64,000 bases of DNA from Bacilli bacterium (GCA_017617065.1 JAFZWP010000013.1:124001-188000), one strand, 5' to 3'; positions 1-9,030 are shown, numbered from the stretch's first letter. Notes: generated from the sequence alone by a model not told the origin. Numbers and translations are program-made.

Positions 1-1856
1 AAGTAAGGTAAGCAATCATCATCTTTTGTATAAGCAGTAGCAGCAAAACTAATACCACCAGTATTAATTAATACTTCATTTGATAGTTCAGAATAATTAT
101 ATTGGTTTGTGGATACAGAACCTAATACACTAGTAAGTAACCCAACATAAGGAAGCAAGTCATTACCAACTTTAGAAAAATCAAACATAAGAGTTAAATA
201 ATCAATACCATTAGTAAATAGGTCATGTCTAACTAGTTTAACACCATCTATATCATAAATATCGTTCTTAACTTCATCTAAATCTTTCTTAATATCATCA
301 ATTGTAAGTTTAGGAAGTTTTGCTAAATCTTCTGGTTTATCTTGAGCTGCTTGATATTCTTTTAATGCTTTAGTATCTAAAACTAATTTATTGATTTCAT
401 CTTCTGTTAAACTTGCTTTAAATTTAGCTAGCTTTTCAACTACTTTTGCTTCTTGTTCTTCGCCTAAAGAGTTAGATGGTTCACAAGTAACATATGCTAT
501 ATGTTTATTATTTAATAAATATTTTTGGATAACTTTTTCAAAATAATCACCATTTGCATCATTTCTTAACTCTTTAAATATTTTATCAGTTAATAATCTA
601 TTGAATGGATCATTTTCATCATATAGCCAAGTCTCTAAAGTATTAATAGCATACATTAATCCTTTTGGCGCACCACCAAAATCAGCTTCTCTAGTTTTGA
701 ATTCATAGAAGTTTATAGCAGCAAGTAATGATTTCTTATCAATACCTTCCTTAACTATTTTAATTAGATTATCATTAATTATTTTACCAAACTCTTCTAC
801 TTTACCACTCTTTGCATCTTTTACTTCAATTGAAAATGCCGGCTGTAACAATCCTGATTCGTATGAAGACATAACATCTTTACAAATGCCACTATCAAGT
901 AATGCTTGTTTTAATGGTGCTCCTGGCATATCAAGTAATGCATAGTTGATAATGCTAAAGGCCATGGCAAGTTTTGAATCTTTGTTTTCCCCAATTAAGG
1001 CATTATATGAATAAAATGTTTTATCATCTAGTGATTCTTCTTTACCTACTGGATAATAATATTTTTCATATCTTGGCTTATCGAATGGTTTTTGTAGTTT
1101 AATTTCACTATTAACTTCAATCTTATTAAATTTAGATAAGTATTCTTTATCTAACCAATCTAACTTCTCATCCATATTCATATTTCCATATAAACAAATA
1201 TATGAATTAGCAGGATGATAATATTTAGAATGGAAATTCTTGAAGTTTTCATAAGTTAAATCAGGAATGAATTCTGGATCACCACCAGATTCAACTCCAT
1301 ATGTAGTATCAGGAAATAGTGCATGCATACTAGAGCGGTATAGAACTTGTTCAGGCGAAGAGAATGCACCTTTCATTTCGTTATATACTACGCCATTATA
1401 TGTAATAGGGCTATCTTTATCTTCTAATTCATAATGCCAACCTTCTTGTTTGAAGATCTCTTCATGAATGTATACATTAGGGTAGAATACTGCATCCATA
1501 TATACTTCCATTAAATTAGCAAAATCTTTATCATTACATGAAGCAACAGGATAAAGAGTTTTATCAGGAAATGTAATGGCATTTAAAAATGTATTTAAAG
1601 AACTCTTTAATAATTCCACAAACGGATCTTTAACTGGGAATTTCTTAGATCCACAAAGTGTAGAGTGTTCTAAGATATGAGGTACACCAGTGTCATCAGT
1701 AGGTGGTGTTCTAAATCCAATTTGGAACACTTTGTTTTCATCATCGTTAGATAGTAATAGTATTCTTGCTCCACTCTTATTATGCTTAAGTAATGTGGCA
1801 GTAGAGTGAATTTCCTCAATAAACATTTCTTTAATTATTTCATAATTATTATTCAT
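1..1856 (-). CDS. M16C-family zinc metallopeptidase (PreP/falcilysin type), 3' end cut by window
   Basis: The first 618 residues are present; the family is usually about 950-1000 residues, so the C-terminal third lies outside the window. The inverted zinc motif of M16 peptidases is visible as HILEH (His60, Glu63, His64), followed by CGS, and the third ligand lies about 100 residues downstream in YNEMKG (Glu160), the spacing typical of the M16C presequence-protease branch. In bacteria these are cytosolic peptidases thought to clear short peptides. There is no signal peptide. The start follows a GGAGGC box. It has its own promoter overlapping the 6S RNA terminator. Family assignment is firm; substrate is unknown. 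Confidence 0.92.
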   Translation of the reverse strand, partial: MNNNYEIIKEMFIEEIHSTATLLKHNKSGARILLLSNDDENKVFQIGFRTPPTDDTGVPHILEHSTLCGSKKFPVKDPFVELLKSSLNTFLNAITFPDKTLYPVASCNDKDFANLMEVYMDAVFYPNVYIHEEIFKQEGWHYELEDKDSPITYNGVVYNEMKGAFSSPEQVLYRSSMHALFPDTTYGVESGGDPEFIPDLTYENFKNFHSKYYHPANSYICLYGNMNMDEKLDWLDKEYLSKFNKIEVNSEIKLQKPFDKPRYEKYYYPVGKEESLDDKTFYSYNALIGENKDSKLAMAFSIINYALLDMPGAPLKQALLDSGICKDVMSSYESGLLQPAFSIEVKDAKSGKVEEFGKIINDNLIKIVKEGIDKKSLLAAINFYEFKTREADFGGAPKGLMYAINTLETWLYDENDPFNRLLTDKIFKELRNDANGDYFEKVIQKYLLNNKHIAYVTCEPSNSLGEEQEAKVVEKLAKFKASLTEDEINKLVLDTKALKEYQAAQDKPEDLAKLPKLTIDDIKKDLDEVKNDIYDIDGVKLVRHDLFTNGIDYLTLMFDFSKVGNDLLPYVGLLTSVLGSVSTNQYNYSELSNEVLINTGGISFAATAYTKDDDCLPY

Positions 1857-1884
1857 AATAGCCTCCATTTATAATATTTATTAC

Positions 1885-1912
1885 ATTATAACAAAAAAAG
1901 TTATAGTTTCAA
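1885..1912 (-). promoter_or_regulatory. Promoter of the M16C peptidase gene
   Basis: TTGAAA (1907-1912) and TATAAT (1885-1890) are separated by 16 bp, with a TG one base before the -10 (extended -10). The -35 lies inside the hairpin of the 6S RNA terminator and the -10 begins directly after its T tract, so terminator and promoter share DNA. Confidence 0.6.
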
Positions 1913-1920
1913 ACTATAAC
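1893..1920 (-). terminator. Terminator of the 6S RNA gene
   Basis: A 10-bp perfect inverted repeat (GTTATAGTTT/AAACTATAAC) is followed on the minus strand by seven T. A near-identical hairpin recurs at 3998-4032. Confidence 0.85.
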
Positions 1921-1930
1921 TCTTCTTTTT

Positions 1931-2106
1931 CCCAGCCCAGAAAGCCGTTAATACGCATGTGAACCATAAAGTTCACAGGGTGGATGTCTCTTGCCTAGTT
2001 TCGGGATTCTTAAAAGGGGTTTTTAAGCTTTCACTCCTACTACACCTTGACTTCCTAAATATTAATGTTCGGCTCGCAATATAGTATAAACGCGAACTTT
2101 CTAGGT
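1931..2106 (-). ncRNA. ssrS: 6S RNA (RNA polymerase regulator)
   Basis: A consensus promoter (TTGACA-17 bp-TATAAT, 2113-2141) drives a roughly 180-nt region with no ORF, ended by a hairpin terminator. The two ends pair: 2097-2105 (CCUAGAAAG) with 1936-1944 (CUUUCUGGG), giving the closing stem expected of rod-shaped 6S RNA. Order and spacing of short blocks resemble E. coli 6S RNA as I remember it: GUUCGC, GAGCCGA, an AUAUUU block, GCUUAAAA, then a GACAUCCACC block followed by a GUGAAC/GUUCAC hairpin. 6S RNA mimics an open promoter and binds the housekeeping holoenzyme. The assignment rests on recalled sequence and hand folding; a covariance-model search would settle it. RNase P, tmRNA and SRP RNA signatures are absent. 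Confidence 0.78.
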
Positions 2107-2112
2107 AATTTC

Positions 2113-2141
2113 ATTATAGAAAATTAGAACCAATTTGTCAA
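2113..2141 (-). promoter_or_regulatory. Consensus sigma-A promoter of 6S RNA
   Basis: Perfect TTGACA (2136-2141), 17-bp spacer, perfect TATAAT (2113-2118); predicted start near A2106. It is one of the best promoter matches in the window, as expected for an abundant stable RNA. Confidence 0.9.
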
Positions 2142-2167
2142 CTTTACAGGCTGTTTTTTTTAATAAT

Positions 2168-3265
2168 TTAATCTTTGAATGTGCAACGAATATTTTCAAT
2201 TTCTTCATAGTTTTTGCAGAATGCTTTAACTACATCTTCATCAAATTGCGATCCACTTCCCTTAACAATTTCTTCATATGCTTGCTTTGGCTCCCAAGCA
2301 TCTTTATAACTACGTTTACTAGTTAGGGCATCATATACATCCGCAACCGCTACAATTCTTCCTTCCATACTAATATTAGTAGCACCTAATCCATCAGGAT
2401 ATCCCCTGCCATCAAATCTTTCATGATGTTCATGAGCTATCCTTTTCGCAAGTATTAATACATCACCATCTACATCACTTAGTAATTTTACTCCATAACC
2501 TGGATGCTTTTTAATTTCCATAAATTCTTCTTCAGTTAACCTAGCTGGCTTTTCTAAAATATCAGTTGGCACTAATAATTTTCCAATATCGTGCATCATT
2601 GAAGCAAGTTTTATCTTTTCAGCATCTTCATCAGAATATCCCATAGCTTTAGCTAATACTTTAGAATATTCAGCAACTCTTTTAACATGTTTACCTGTTT
2701 GCTCGCTCTTGTTTTCAACAACTTCGGCGAATGATACAATCATACTTTCTTGAATATGATTAGTTTCTTCTGCTTTTTTATTTAGATATGCACCATAACT
2801 AAATAGATGTGATAAGAATAATCCAATTAATAATAAAGTTATTGCAAGTAGTGGATTAACGAAAGCAAATACTAACATTGTAAGTGATAAAACAAATATT
2901 GTTTTGGAATTCTTGTTAGTAAATGGCTGCCCACCTTTTGAAATATCAGCAAATATATTACCTAAGATTGTTAAATAAACAAATAAAACTGCTCGACTTA
3001 TAATATATACAATTGTTCCTAAAACAATTAATACTCTTTCACTAAATATATTGTTTAGTTCTCCGTCTTCCACAATTTTAATTGACCAATCAAAAGACAC
3101 CATTTCTTTTGTTTGTTCAATTAATTCTGCGTTATCTACAAACATTGAAGTTATACATAAAGCAGTTACCGCTACACTAGAAATAATTAAAATAATTCTA
3201 ATTATCTTACTTATTGTATATAAAACTTTAGCTGTTTTTTGAACTTTTAATCTCGATTCTTCCAT
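2168..3265 (-). CDS. Membrane HD-GYP domain cyclic-di-GMP phosphodiesterase
   Basis: 365 residues. Hydrophobic segments at about 21-42, 78-104 and 121-158 form a membrane sensor part; residues about 170-355 are an HD-GYP domain. The metal-binding HD pair sits in HDIGK (225-229), HH at 280-281, and the signature DGRGYP at 285-290; the trailing RIVAVADVYDAL block is also canonical. Known members hydrolyse c-di-GMP (or cGAMP). It lies 9 bp downstream of a SAM-dependent methyltransferase gene and is probably co-transcribed with it; an EAL-type phosphodiesterase is next upstream. The start has an AAGAGGT box. All catalytic residues I can check are present. Confidence 0.9.
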   Translation of the reverse strand: MEESRLKVQKTAKVLYTISKIIRIILIISSVAVTALCITSMFVDNAELIEQTKEMVSFDWSIKIVEDGELNNIFSERVLIVLGTIVYIISRAVLFVYLTILGNIFADISKGGQPFTNKNSKTIFVLSLTMLVFAFVNPLLAITLLLIGLFLSHLFSYGAYLNKKAEETNHIQESMIVSFAEVVENKSEQTGKHVKRVAEYSKVLAKAMGYSDEDAEKIKLASMMHDIGKLLVPTDILEKPARLTEEEFMEIKKHPGYGVKLLSDVDGDVLILAKRIAHEHHERFDGRGYPDGLGATNISMEGRIVAVADVYDALTSKRSYKDAWEPKQAYEEIVKGSGSQFDEDVVKAFCKNYEEIENIRCTFKD

Positions 3266-3274
3266 ACTTACCTC

Positions 3275-3973
3275 TTATTTACTTAATATAAATAACCTTC
3301 TAGCTTCTTTATTTTCATTTGGCCAAGCATAATAAACTAGTTTTACATCTTTAAAATATTGCTTAAATAAACTAGACCACTCTTCATCAGTTAGCGAGTT
3401 TAGTCTTAATATGCCATCAATATAAACTAGTGAGTTATCTACTTTACATCCACGCTCTTCCATCAATTTTGGATCAATATAATAATTTAGCGAATAAACT
3501 ACTTTGGCATCTTTAGTAGTAATTCTAGCTGACTCTTTAATTATATCTTTTGCCATTTCAAGTGGTATTACATCAATTACATTAGAGCAAAAGAATCCAT
3601 CATATTTATTATCTATTTCTTTACTTAGCCATGCTTCATCAATAGTTTGTGGATTTATGATATTACTTACATTAAATACTTCACTATACAAGCTAACCAT
3701 TTCTTTACAATTACAGGCTACATCAAAAGCATCAATTTGTTTTGCCCCACTTTTAGCCATAATGATTGATGCCCAACCACTTCCGCATCCATAATCTATC
3801 ACTAGTTTACAGTCTTTAAATCCTTCTAATACTTCAAATTGTTTTCTAGATGGAGCTAGATCTTTATAATCCGTATCTACATTAATACTAGACTTTAATT
3901 CTTTTTTAGCATTTTCATCTAAATTAAAACTCTTGTTCCAGAAATCTACTAAGTTTAAATAATCTTTATTCAT
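3275..3973 (-). CDS. Class I SAM-dependent methyltransferase
   Basis: 232 residues, soluble. The SAM-binding motif I is VIDYGCGSGWAS (around residue 60), followed by an acidic beta2 end (DAFDVA) and a motif-IV-like NVIDVIPLEMA segment, all typical of the Rossmann-fold methyltransferases (Methyltransf_11/25-like). The substrate cannot be told from sequence. An AGAGGTG box precedes the ATG. The promoter is built onto the upstream terminator: an extended -10 TGTTATAAT (3990-3998) starts directly at its T tract. It shares an operon with the HD-GYP gene, which suggests but does not prove a functional link. Confidence 0.8.
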   Translation of the reverse strand: MNKDYLNLVDFWNKSFNLDENAKKELKSSINVDTDYKDLAPSRKQFEVLEGFKDCKLVIDYGCGSGWASIIMAKSGAKQIDAFDVACNCKEMVSLYSEVFNVSNIINPQTIDEAWLSKEIDNKYDGFFCSNVIDVIPLEMAKDIIKESARITTKDAKVVYSLNYYIDPKLMEERGCKVDNSLVYIDGILRLNSLTDEEWSSLFKQYFKDVKLVYYAWPNENKEARRLFILSK

Positions 3974-3997
3974 ATTGCACCTCTAATAAATTATAAC

Positions 3998-4032
3998 AAA
4001 AAGAGTTATAGTTTAAAACTATAACTCTTTTT
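3998..4032 (-). terminator. Bidirectional terminator behind the EAL protein gene
   Basis: A long stem (GAGTTATAGTTT with its complement) is flanked by A5 and T5, so it can act in both directions. It starts right behind the stop codon of the 4034 gene. The hairpin core is nearly the same as that of the 6S terminator at 1893-1920. Confidence 0.85.
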
Positions 4033-4033
4033 A

Positions 4034-6193
4034 TTATTTGTTATCTACAATCGATAATACTGCTACCGCAATGGCAATTGATTTAGTTACATCATTAGTA
4101 GCTACCTTTTTTATATAATATTGAACATTATATCCGTTTGGTAGAATACCATTCATAAATATTCTTTCTTCTTCATAATAACATTTCTTCATACCATTTA
4201 CGAACTCATCACCAAAGATCTCTCTAACCCCAGAGAATGCATACTTTTCACTAGTAATATCGATGCCAAAGTTATGATTCATAAATAGTTTAAATGAGTT
4301 ATTTGATCTAATACAGCGTGCCCATTCATCATGTATCTCCACAATTCCCATTGGTAGAGATTTGTATACACTTAATGATTTTTCCCCATTTACTAAAGCT
4401 GAAAGATCATATAAGTTAAGTCTTCCGATAGTTTCATAATAAGGCGCTTGATTCATTTCCTCAAATCCTATTTTCAAGCCTTTTTTATATCGTTCAAATA
4501 TTTCTTCTTTTGGAATTGGTTTATTATAATAGAAGCCTTGAAGTTTTGAGCATCCTACTTCTTGTAAATACTTAACTTGCTCTTCTTTCTCTACACCTTC
4601 ACAAACTGTATCAATACCCAACAAATTAGTAAGCTTTAATAATTCAGATAAAACAATACGGCTATTTGATCCATCAAATAAGTGTTTCATGAAACGACGA
4701 TCAAATTTGATTACATCGAAATCAATGTTTTGGAGAAAATCTAGGGATGAATATTCACTACCAAAGTCATCCATCCAAACGGAAAAGCCTAATTCTTTAA
4801 ATCTTTCAATTTGTTGCTTCATAAAATCAAGATCAGATCCAATTACACTCTCGGTTATCTCAATATTTATTAGATTTCTATTAACACCTGCTTTATCTAC
4901 TCTTTTCTTTATTTCTTCTACGATATCGCACATTTCAAAATCAGATCTTGACAAATTGATTGATTGAGGAACAACACCATATCCTAATTTATCTTGAAGT
5001 TTAATCTTTTCTAACACTTCTTCTAAAACATATAAATCAAGTTTATAAGCTTGTTTTATTTGTTCTAAAATTGGAATAAACTCATTAGGTTTTATTAATC
5101 CTTTGACTGGATCAATCCATCTAGCTAGTGCTTCTTCATCGCTTACTCTACCATTGATTGCTCTAACAATTGGTTGATAATATACTTCTATCCATTTTTC
5201 CTTTATTGCTTCATCAATGTAATCAATGATGTGTTGACGATCGGTGACCTTTTTATTCATTTCATCATCAAAATATTTATAATCTGATGCATATGTATCT
5301 CTTAATGAATTACATGCAATTTTAGCTCGGTCAGTTGCTTGACTAGCTTTTATTACTTCATATTTATCTTCATAAATACCAACTCTTAAAGGTAAGCTCT
5401 TGCCCCCATTTAAAGATTTTGTTTCAGTAAAAATTTGATTGATAATATCAATAATGTCTTCATCACTAGTAAATACCGCAAAATGGTCTTGCCCAAAACG
5501 GCTACAGTTTTCATTAGAAAAGTGATTTACAAGAACTCTAGAAAAGTTCTTAATCAATCTATCCCCTTCTACAGTTCCATATTTACTATTATAAAACTTA
5601 ATACCGCTGAAATCGAAGAATAACATAATCGGTCTTTTACCAGCATTAATTAAACTAATTCTTCCAGCTTCAGCTAATTCAAAGAAATAATTCATTGAAG
5701 GAAGGCCAGTTAAATAATCATATAAGTGTTCTTTATTTTGCGATGCATCATCTATTTCTTCACTATATACTTTATTTAATTCGCGATAATTAAATACACC
5801 ATTTAAATAAGTGCCTTCATTAGTATACATTACTTGAGCAAGCCTAGATCCATCTTCTGCATAATAATGTTTACCCTCAGCGTGAATAATATTATATCCA
5901 TCACCACTTGGTTTTTTAGAACGATACACAACATCATAATCTTCTATTTCGTTTGCAAACATTATTGCAGCTTCAGCAATTCTAGCTTTATCTTCAGGAT
6001 GTGTATCTTTATACATATCATTATCCATATCTAGATAGGCATTTTCTTTCTTTTCATAACCAAACAATTCGCAAAATCCTTTTGAAACAACAAGAGTAAC
6101 TACTCTTTTATCTACAAATTGGTAAATTGCGAAAGGAATAACTAATTGTTCTAAAAAATCACTTTGGCTTTTTGGAAATTCATATTTTTTCAT
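4034..6193 (-). CDS. PAS - degenerate GGDEF - EAL protein, c-di-GMP phosphodiesterase
   Basis: 719 residues without obvious membrane segments. An N-terminal PAS-like domain (about 10-130) is followed by a GGDEF-type domain (about 155-300) whose signature is GQDHF (234-238), so cyclase activity is unlikely; it may be a GTP sensor. The EAL domain (about 320-570) keeps the residues needed for hydrolysis: EALARW (354), NLS (413), EITES (445-449), DDFG (475-478), K496, E532 and Q552. A second PAS-like region fills the C terminus (about 600-719). Predicted product is pGpG. The gene is monocistronic with its own terminator. The input sensed by the PAS domains is unknown. Confidence 0.9.
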   Translation of the reverse strand: MKKYEFPKSQSDFLEQLVIPFAIYQFVDKRVVTLVVSKGFCELFGYEKKENAYLDMDNDMYKDTHPEDKARIAEAAIMFANEIEDYDVVYRSKKPSGDGYNIIHAEGKHYYAEDGSRLAQVMYTNEGTYLNGVFNYRELNKVYSEEIDDASQNKEHLYDYLTGLPSMNYFFELAEAGRISLINAGKRPIMLFFDFSGIKFYNSKYGTVEGDRLIKNFSRVLVNHFSNENCSRFGQDHFAVFTSDEDIIDIINQIFTETKSLNGGKSLPLRVGIYEDKYEVIKASQATDRAKIACNSLRDTYASDYKYFDDEMNKKVTDRQHIIDYIDEAIKEKWIEVYYQPIVRAINGRVSDEEALARWIDPVKGLIKPNEFIPILEQIKQAYKLDLYVLEEVLEKIKLQDKLGYGVVPQSINLSRSDFEMCDIVEEIKKRVDKAGVNRNLINIEITESVIGSDLDFMKQQIERFKELGFSVWMDDFGSEYSSLDFLQNIDFDVIKFDRRFMKHLFDGSNSRIVLSELLKLTNLLGIDTVCEGVEKEEQVKYLQEVGCSKLQGFYYNKPIPKEEIFERYKKGLKIGFEEMNQAPYYETIGRLNLYDLSALVNGEKSLSVYKSLPMGIVEIHDEWARCIRSNNSFKLFMNHNFGIDITSEKYAFSGVREIFGDEFVNGMKKCYYEEERIFMNGILPNGYNVQYYIKKVATNDVTKSIAIAVAVLSIVDNK

Positions 6194-6262
6194 ATTAATG
6201 CCCTTCCTGAAGATTATCTAATCCCTCAATTTTATTTTAATTTATTTCTAAATTATTAGCAA

Positions 6263-6296
6263 GAAAAATACGCATTCTCACACAAAAGAATGCGTA
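6263..6296 (-). terminator. Terminator of the first RlmCD-like gene
   Basis: An 11-bp stem ATACGCATTCT/AGAATGCGTAT with an 8-base loop is followed on the minus strand by a T-rich tract. Confidence 0.85.
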
Positions 6297-6307
6297 TACG
6301 AAAACTA

Positions 6308-7654
6308 TTATTTATGACTTAGGGCACATATCACTTCTATATGACTAGATAGCGGCATTAAGTCAATGGTATCAACGCTTTTAATCTTATAAACCTTATT
6401 CAAATGATTAAGGTTTTTTACTAGAGTAGATGGATTACATGAAACATAAATTATGTTTTTAATTAATCCTTTTTGTAAATATCTAATTAAGTTTTGATCT
6501 AATCCTTTTCGAGGCGGATCAACTACTAACACATCTGGCTCAAAGCCTTTTTCTTTGAATTGGTCAAGGTGAGGTAAGATATTACCTGCATAGAATTTAG
6601 CATTTTTAATACCATTTTGTTTTGCAAAAAGATTTGCATCATTGATTCCATCTTTATTAATATCTATCCCTCTTACTTCTTTTGCAAAAGGAGCAAGCTT
6701 TAAGCCAATTGTTCCAATTCCGCAGTAACAATCTAGAACATTTTGTGTTCCATCTAAATTAGCTAACTGTCTTATACGATCATATAAAATAAGAGTTTGT
6801 TCTATATTTAATTGGAAAAATGCTTTTGGGGAAATAGAAAACTTTAAGTTACCAAGTATACCATCAATCTTTTCCATTCCTGCTATACATTTAACATCTT
6901 TACCAAATATTTCTGGGCTCTTGAAGTCATTATTAATTGAATAATTTACACTAGCACAAGGGAATTTCTTAAGATAACTAATAGTAGCCTTATCTTCTTT
7001 TGTTAAGATAAATGTTACTTGTACTTCATCTTCTTTAAAGCCTCTTATAACTACTTCACGAATGATACCAGTGTGTAGATGAGGGTTATAAATGCTCGCA
7101 TTATTTTTAGTTAGATAATTCAATACTTCTTTTAAAGTATTTTGGATAATACTATTCTCAATTAGACATTTATCTACATATACAAGTTTATTTGTATCTT
7201 TGGCATACAACCCACTTACTACTTTTTCCCCATCAAATCTTAAAGGAAGACTAGTTTTATTACGGTATCCAAAAATGTTTTTAGCACCAATTGGTTCGTT
7301 GAATTTGATTTTAGATACATCACCATCAAAGTAACGGTTGAACGCCTCAATTACCATGTTTTGTTTTTCATTTAACTGCATTGGATAGGCAATGTGTTGA
7401 AGAGTGCAGCCACCGCACTTGCCAAAATATGGGCAAGCAGGCTCAATTCTAGCTGGAGATGTCTTTTTAAATTTAGTAACAATACCTACTGCATATTTAT
7501 CATATACATCAGTTACTTTTATTTCTATTACCTCACCTGGTATTGTTCCATCCACAAAAATAGCTTGTCTTTTGTAGTAGCCGATACCTTCGCCATTTAT
7601 TCCTAACCTTTTTATCGTTAATAATACTAAATCACCAGTTGATACAGTATTCAT
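6308..7654 (-). CDS. RNA m5U methyltransferase, RlmCD/TrmA family (paralogue 1)
   Basis: 448 residues. An N-terminal TRAM domain (about 1-60) is followed by a 4Fe-4S cysteine cluster (C74, C80, C83 in CPYFGKCGGC; a fourth Cys near 162), a SAM-binding core (DCYCGIGTIGLKLA) and the catalytic nucleophile Cys406 in YVSCNP, preceded by DPPRKG. Family members make m5U in 23S rRNA (RlmCD/RlmD) or tRNA. A second paralogue with the same layout lies at 23458-24807. The gene starts 12 bp behind the T tract of the phosphofructokinase terminator, with AAAGGAGG directly following and no promoter in between, so expression would need read-through. Which of the two modifies which uridine is unknown. Confidence 0.9.
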   Translation of the reverse strand: MNTVSTGDLVLLTIKRLGINGEGIGYYKRQAIFVDGTIPGEVIEIKVTDVYDKYAVGIVTKFKKTSPARIEPACPYFGKCGGCTLQHIAYPMQLNEKQNMVIEAFNRYFDGDVSKIKFNEPIGAKNIFGYRNKTSLPLRFDGEKVVSGLYAKDTNKLVYVDKCLIENSIIQNTLKEVLNYLTKNNASIYNPHLHTGIIREVVIRGFKEDEVQVTFILTKEDKATISYLKKFPCASVNYSINNDFKSPEIFGKDVKCIAGMEKIDGILGNLKFSISPKAFFQLNIEQTLILYDRIRQLANLDGTQNVLDCYCGIGTIGLKLAPFAKEVRGIDINKDGINDANLFAKQNGIKNAKFYAGNILPHLDQFKEKGFEPDVLVVDPPRKGLDQNLIRYLQKGLIKNIIYVSCNPSTLVKNLNHLNKVYKIKSVDTIDLMPLSSHIEVICALSHK

Positions 7655-7665
7655 AAATCCTCCTT

Positions 7666-7696
7666 TTAAAAAATCCTTCGCGTTTTACGAAGGATT
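7666..7696 (-). terminator. Terminator of the phosphofructokinase gene, abutting the next ribosome binding site
   Basis: A 9-bp GC-containing stem AATCCTTCG/CGAAGGATT with a 7-base loop is followed by TTTTTT and then, after AAA, by the GGAGG of the next gene. Confidence 0.85.
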
Positions 7697-7703
7697 CAGT
7701 TTA

Positions 7704-8948
7704 TTATTTTTTAACCAACACTTTCTTTAAATGAGCAAATCTTGGAAGACCATCTTCAAGTGGGAACTTTAATTCGCCTTGGATTAAAGGTAGAGCATAT
7801 TCAACGAATTTTTCATTAACGCCGTTATGTTCTTTATTAATCCATTCAAGTGGTACTTTCTTTTCTGTATTAGCAGCATATAATAAGTCTACTAGTTTAT
7901 ATTCAATTTCATAATTCTTTTGGTTCTTTCTTTCAAAGATAACCATCTTATCAGTTTCACCAGCAACTGCATATTTAACTGCCATCTTACCAGCATTGAA
8001 TGCTTCTTCGATATCTCTTGCTGATCCACAATGTGCTGCGCATCTTTGAAGCAAGCTTAATTCGATTGCTCTAACTTTAACGCCAAGTTCAGCGTTAATC
8101 TTACTAGCTAAGAATAAGCCTACGCCGCCAAGTTGTGCATGGCCAAATGAGTCATGAGCAACATCTTTACCATATTCAGCAATGAATTTACCATCTTTAT
8201 CATGGATACCTTCAGATACAACAATAATAGCTTTGTTATTAGTCTTAGCAGCAACTGCCTTAACATCAGCCATAAATTTATCTAAATCGAAATCAACTTC
8301 TGGTAAATAAATTAAATCAGCTCCACAACCTTTTAAGTTAGCAAGACTAGCTGCAGCAGTTAACCAACCAGCATGACGGCCCATAACCTCAATTACTACG
8401 ATTAAGCCAGTATCATATACATGACTATCTAGATATACTTCCATTGTAGATGTAGCTACATATTTTGCAGCTGAAGCAAATCCTGGACAGTGATCTGTTC
8501 CAAATAAGTCATTATCAATAGTCTTTGGAACACCAATTACTCTACATTCATAATTAGCATTTTGTAAATACTTACTAATCTTATTGCAAGTATCCATTGA
8601 GTCATTTCCACCATTATAGAAGAAATAGCGTACATCATATTTCTTAAATACTTCAAGTAAGCGTTTATAATCAGTATCATCAACGCTTGCATCTTTTAAT
8701 TTATATCTAACTGATCCTAAAGCAGATGATGGAGTATTTTTTAAATACTCTAATTCTTTTGGATCTTCTTGATTAATATCGATTAATTCTTCTTGTAATA
8801 TACCTCTAATGCCATGAACAGCGCCATACACTTTAGTAATATTTTTTTGATTTAAAGCTTCTAAGAATACACCTGCAGCTGAAGCATTGATAACAGATGT
8901 TGGACCACCAGATTGGCCAAATAAACAAGCACCTTTAAGTTCTTTCAT
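7704..8948 (-). CDS. Pyrophosphate-dependent 6-phosphofructokinase
   Basis: 414 residues from the ATG chosen here; two upstream in-frame ATGs exist, but only this one has a well-placed TGGAGG box 5 bases ahead. The active-site motifs are QSGGPTSVIN, GGNDSM and PKTIDND. ATP-dependent enzymes have Gly at the positions held here by the Asp of GGNDS and the Lys of PKTIDND; Asp plus Lys is the hallmark of PPi-dependent enzymes. It catalyses the reversible fructose 6-phosphate to fructose 1,6-bisphosphate step using PPi. It fits with the membrane pyrophosphatase at 34229. It has its own strong promoter and terminator. Confidence 0.9.
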   Translation of the reverse strand: MKELKGACLFGQSGGPTSVINASAAGVFLEALNQKNITKVYGAVHGIRGILQEELIDINQEDPKELEYLKNTPSSALGSVRYKLKDASVDDTDYKRLLEVFKKYDVRYFFYNGGNDSMDTCNKISKYLQNANYECRVIGVPKTIDNDLFGTDHCPGFASAAKYVATSTMEVYLDSHVYDTGLIVVIEVMGRHAGWLTAAASLANLKGCGADLIYLPEVDFDLDKFMADVKAVAAKTNNKAIIVVSEGIHDKDGKFIAEYGKDVAHDSFGHAQLGGVGLFLASKINAELGVKVRAIELSLLQRCAAHCGSARDIEEAFNAGKMAVKYAVAGETDKMVIFERKNQKNYEIEYKLVDLLYAANTEKKVPLEWINKEHNGVNEKFVEYALPLIQGELKFPLEDGLPRFAHLKKVLVKK

Positions 8949-8977
8949 ATTTTCCTCCATAAATCTATACATTAACC

Positions 8978-9006
8978 ATTTTACACCTTTTTTCTCTTTT
9001 TTTCAA
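8978..9006 (-). promoter_or_regulatory. Promoter of the PPi-phosphofructokinase gene
   Basis: TTGAAA (9001-9006), 17-bp spacer, TAAAAT (8978-8983). The predicted start near 8971 gives a leader of about 23 nt, which supports the internal ATG at 8948. Confidence 0.75.
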
Positions 9007-9030
9007 TATCAACAGAAATCATTAATGCAT

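Noticed and set aside
1931..2106. RNase P RNA, tmRNA, SRP RNA or T-box leader
   Set aside because: The GAAAGTCC-type blocks of RNase P, the tmRNA ends and the SRP GGAAGCA-type loop are absent. A T-box would need a downstream aminoacyl or amino acid gene, but an own terminator followed by a peptidase gene is found.
4034..6193. Active diguanylate cyclase
   Set aside because: The signature GGDEF is GQDHF, lacking residues needed for GTP and metal binding.
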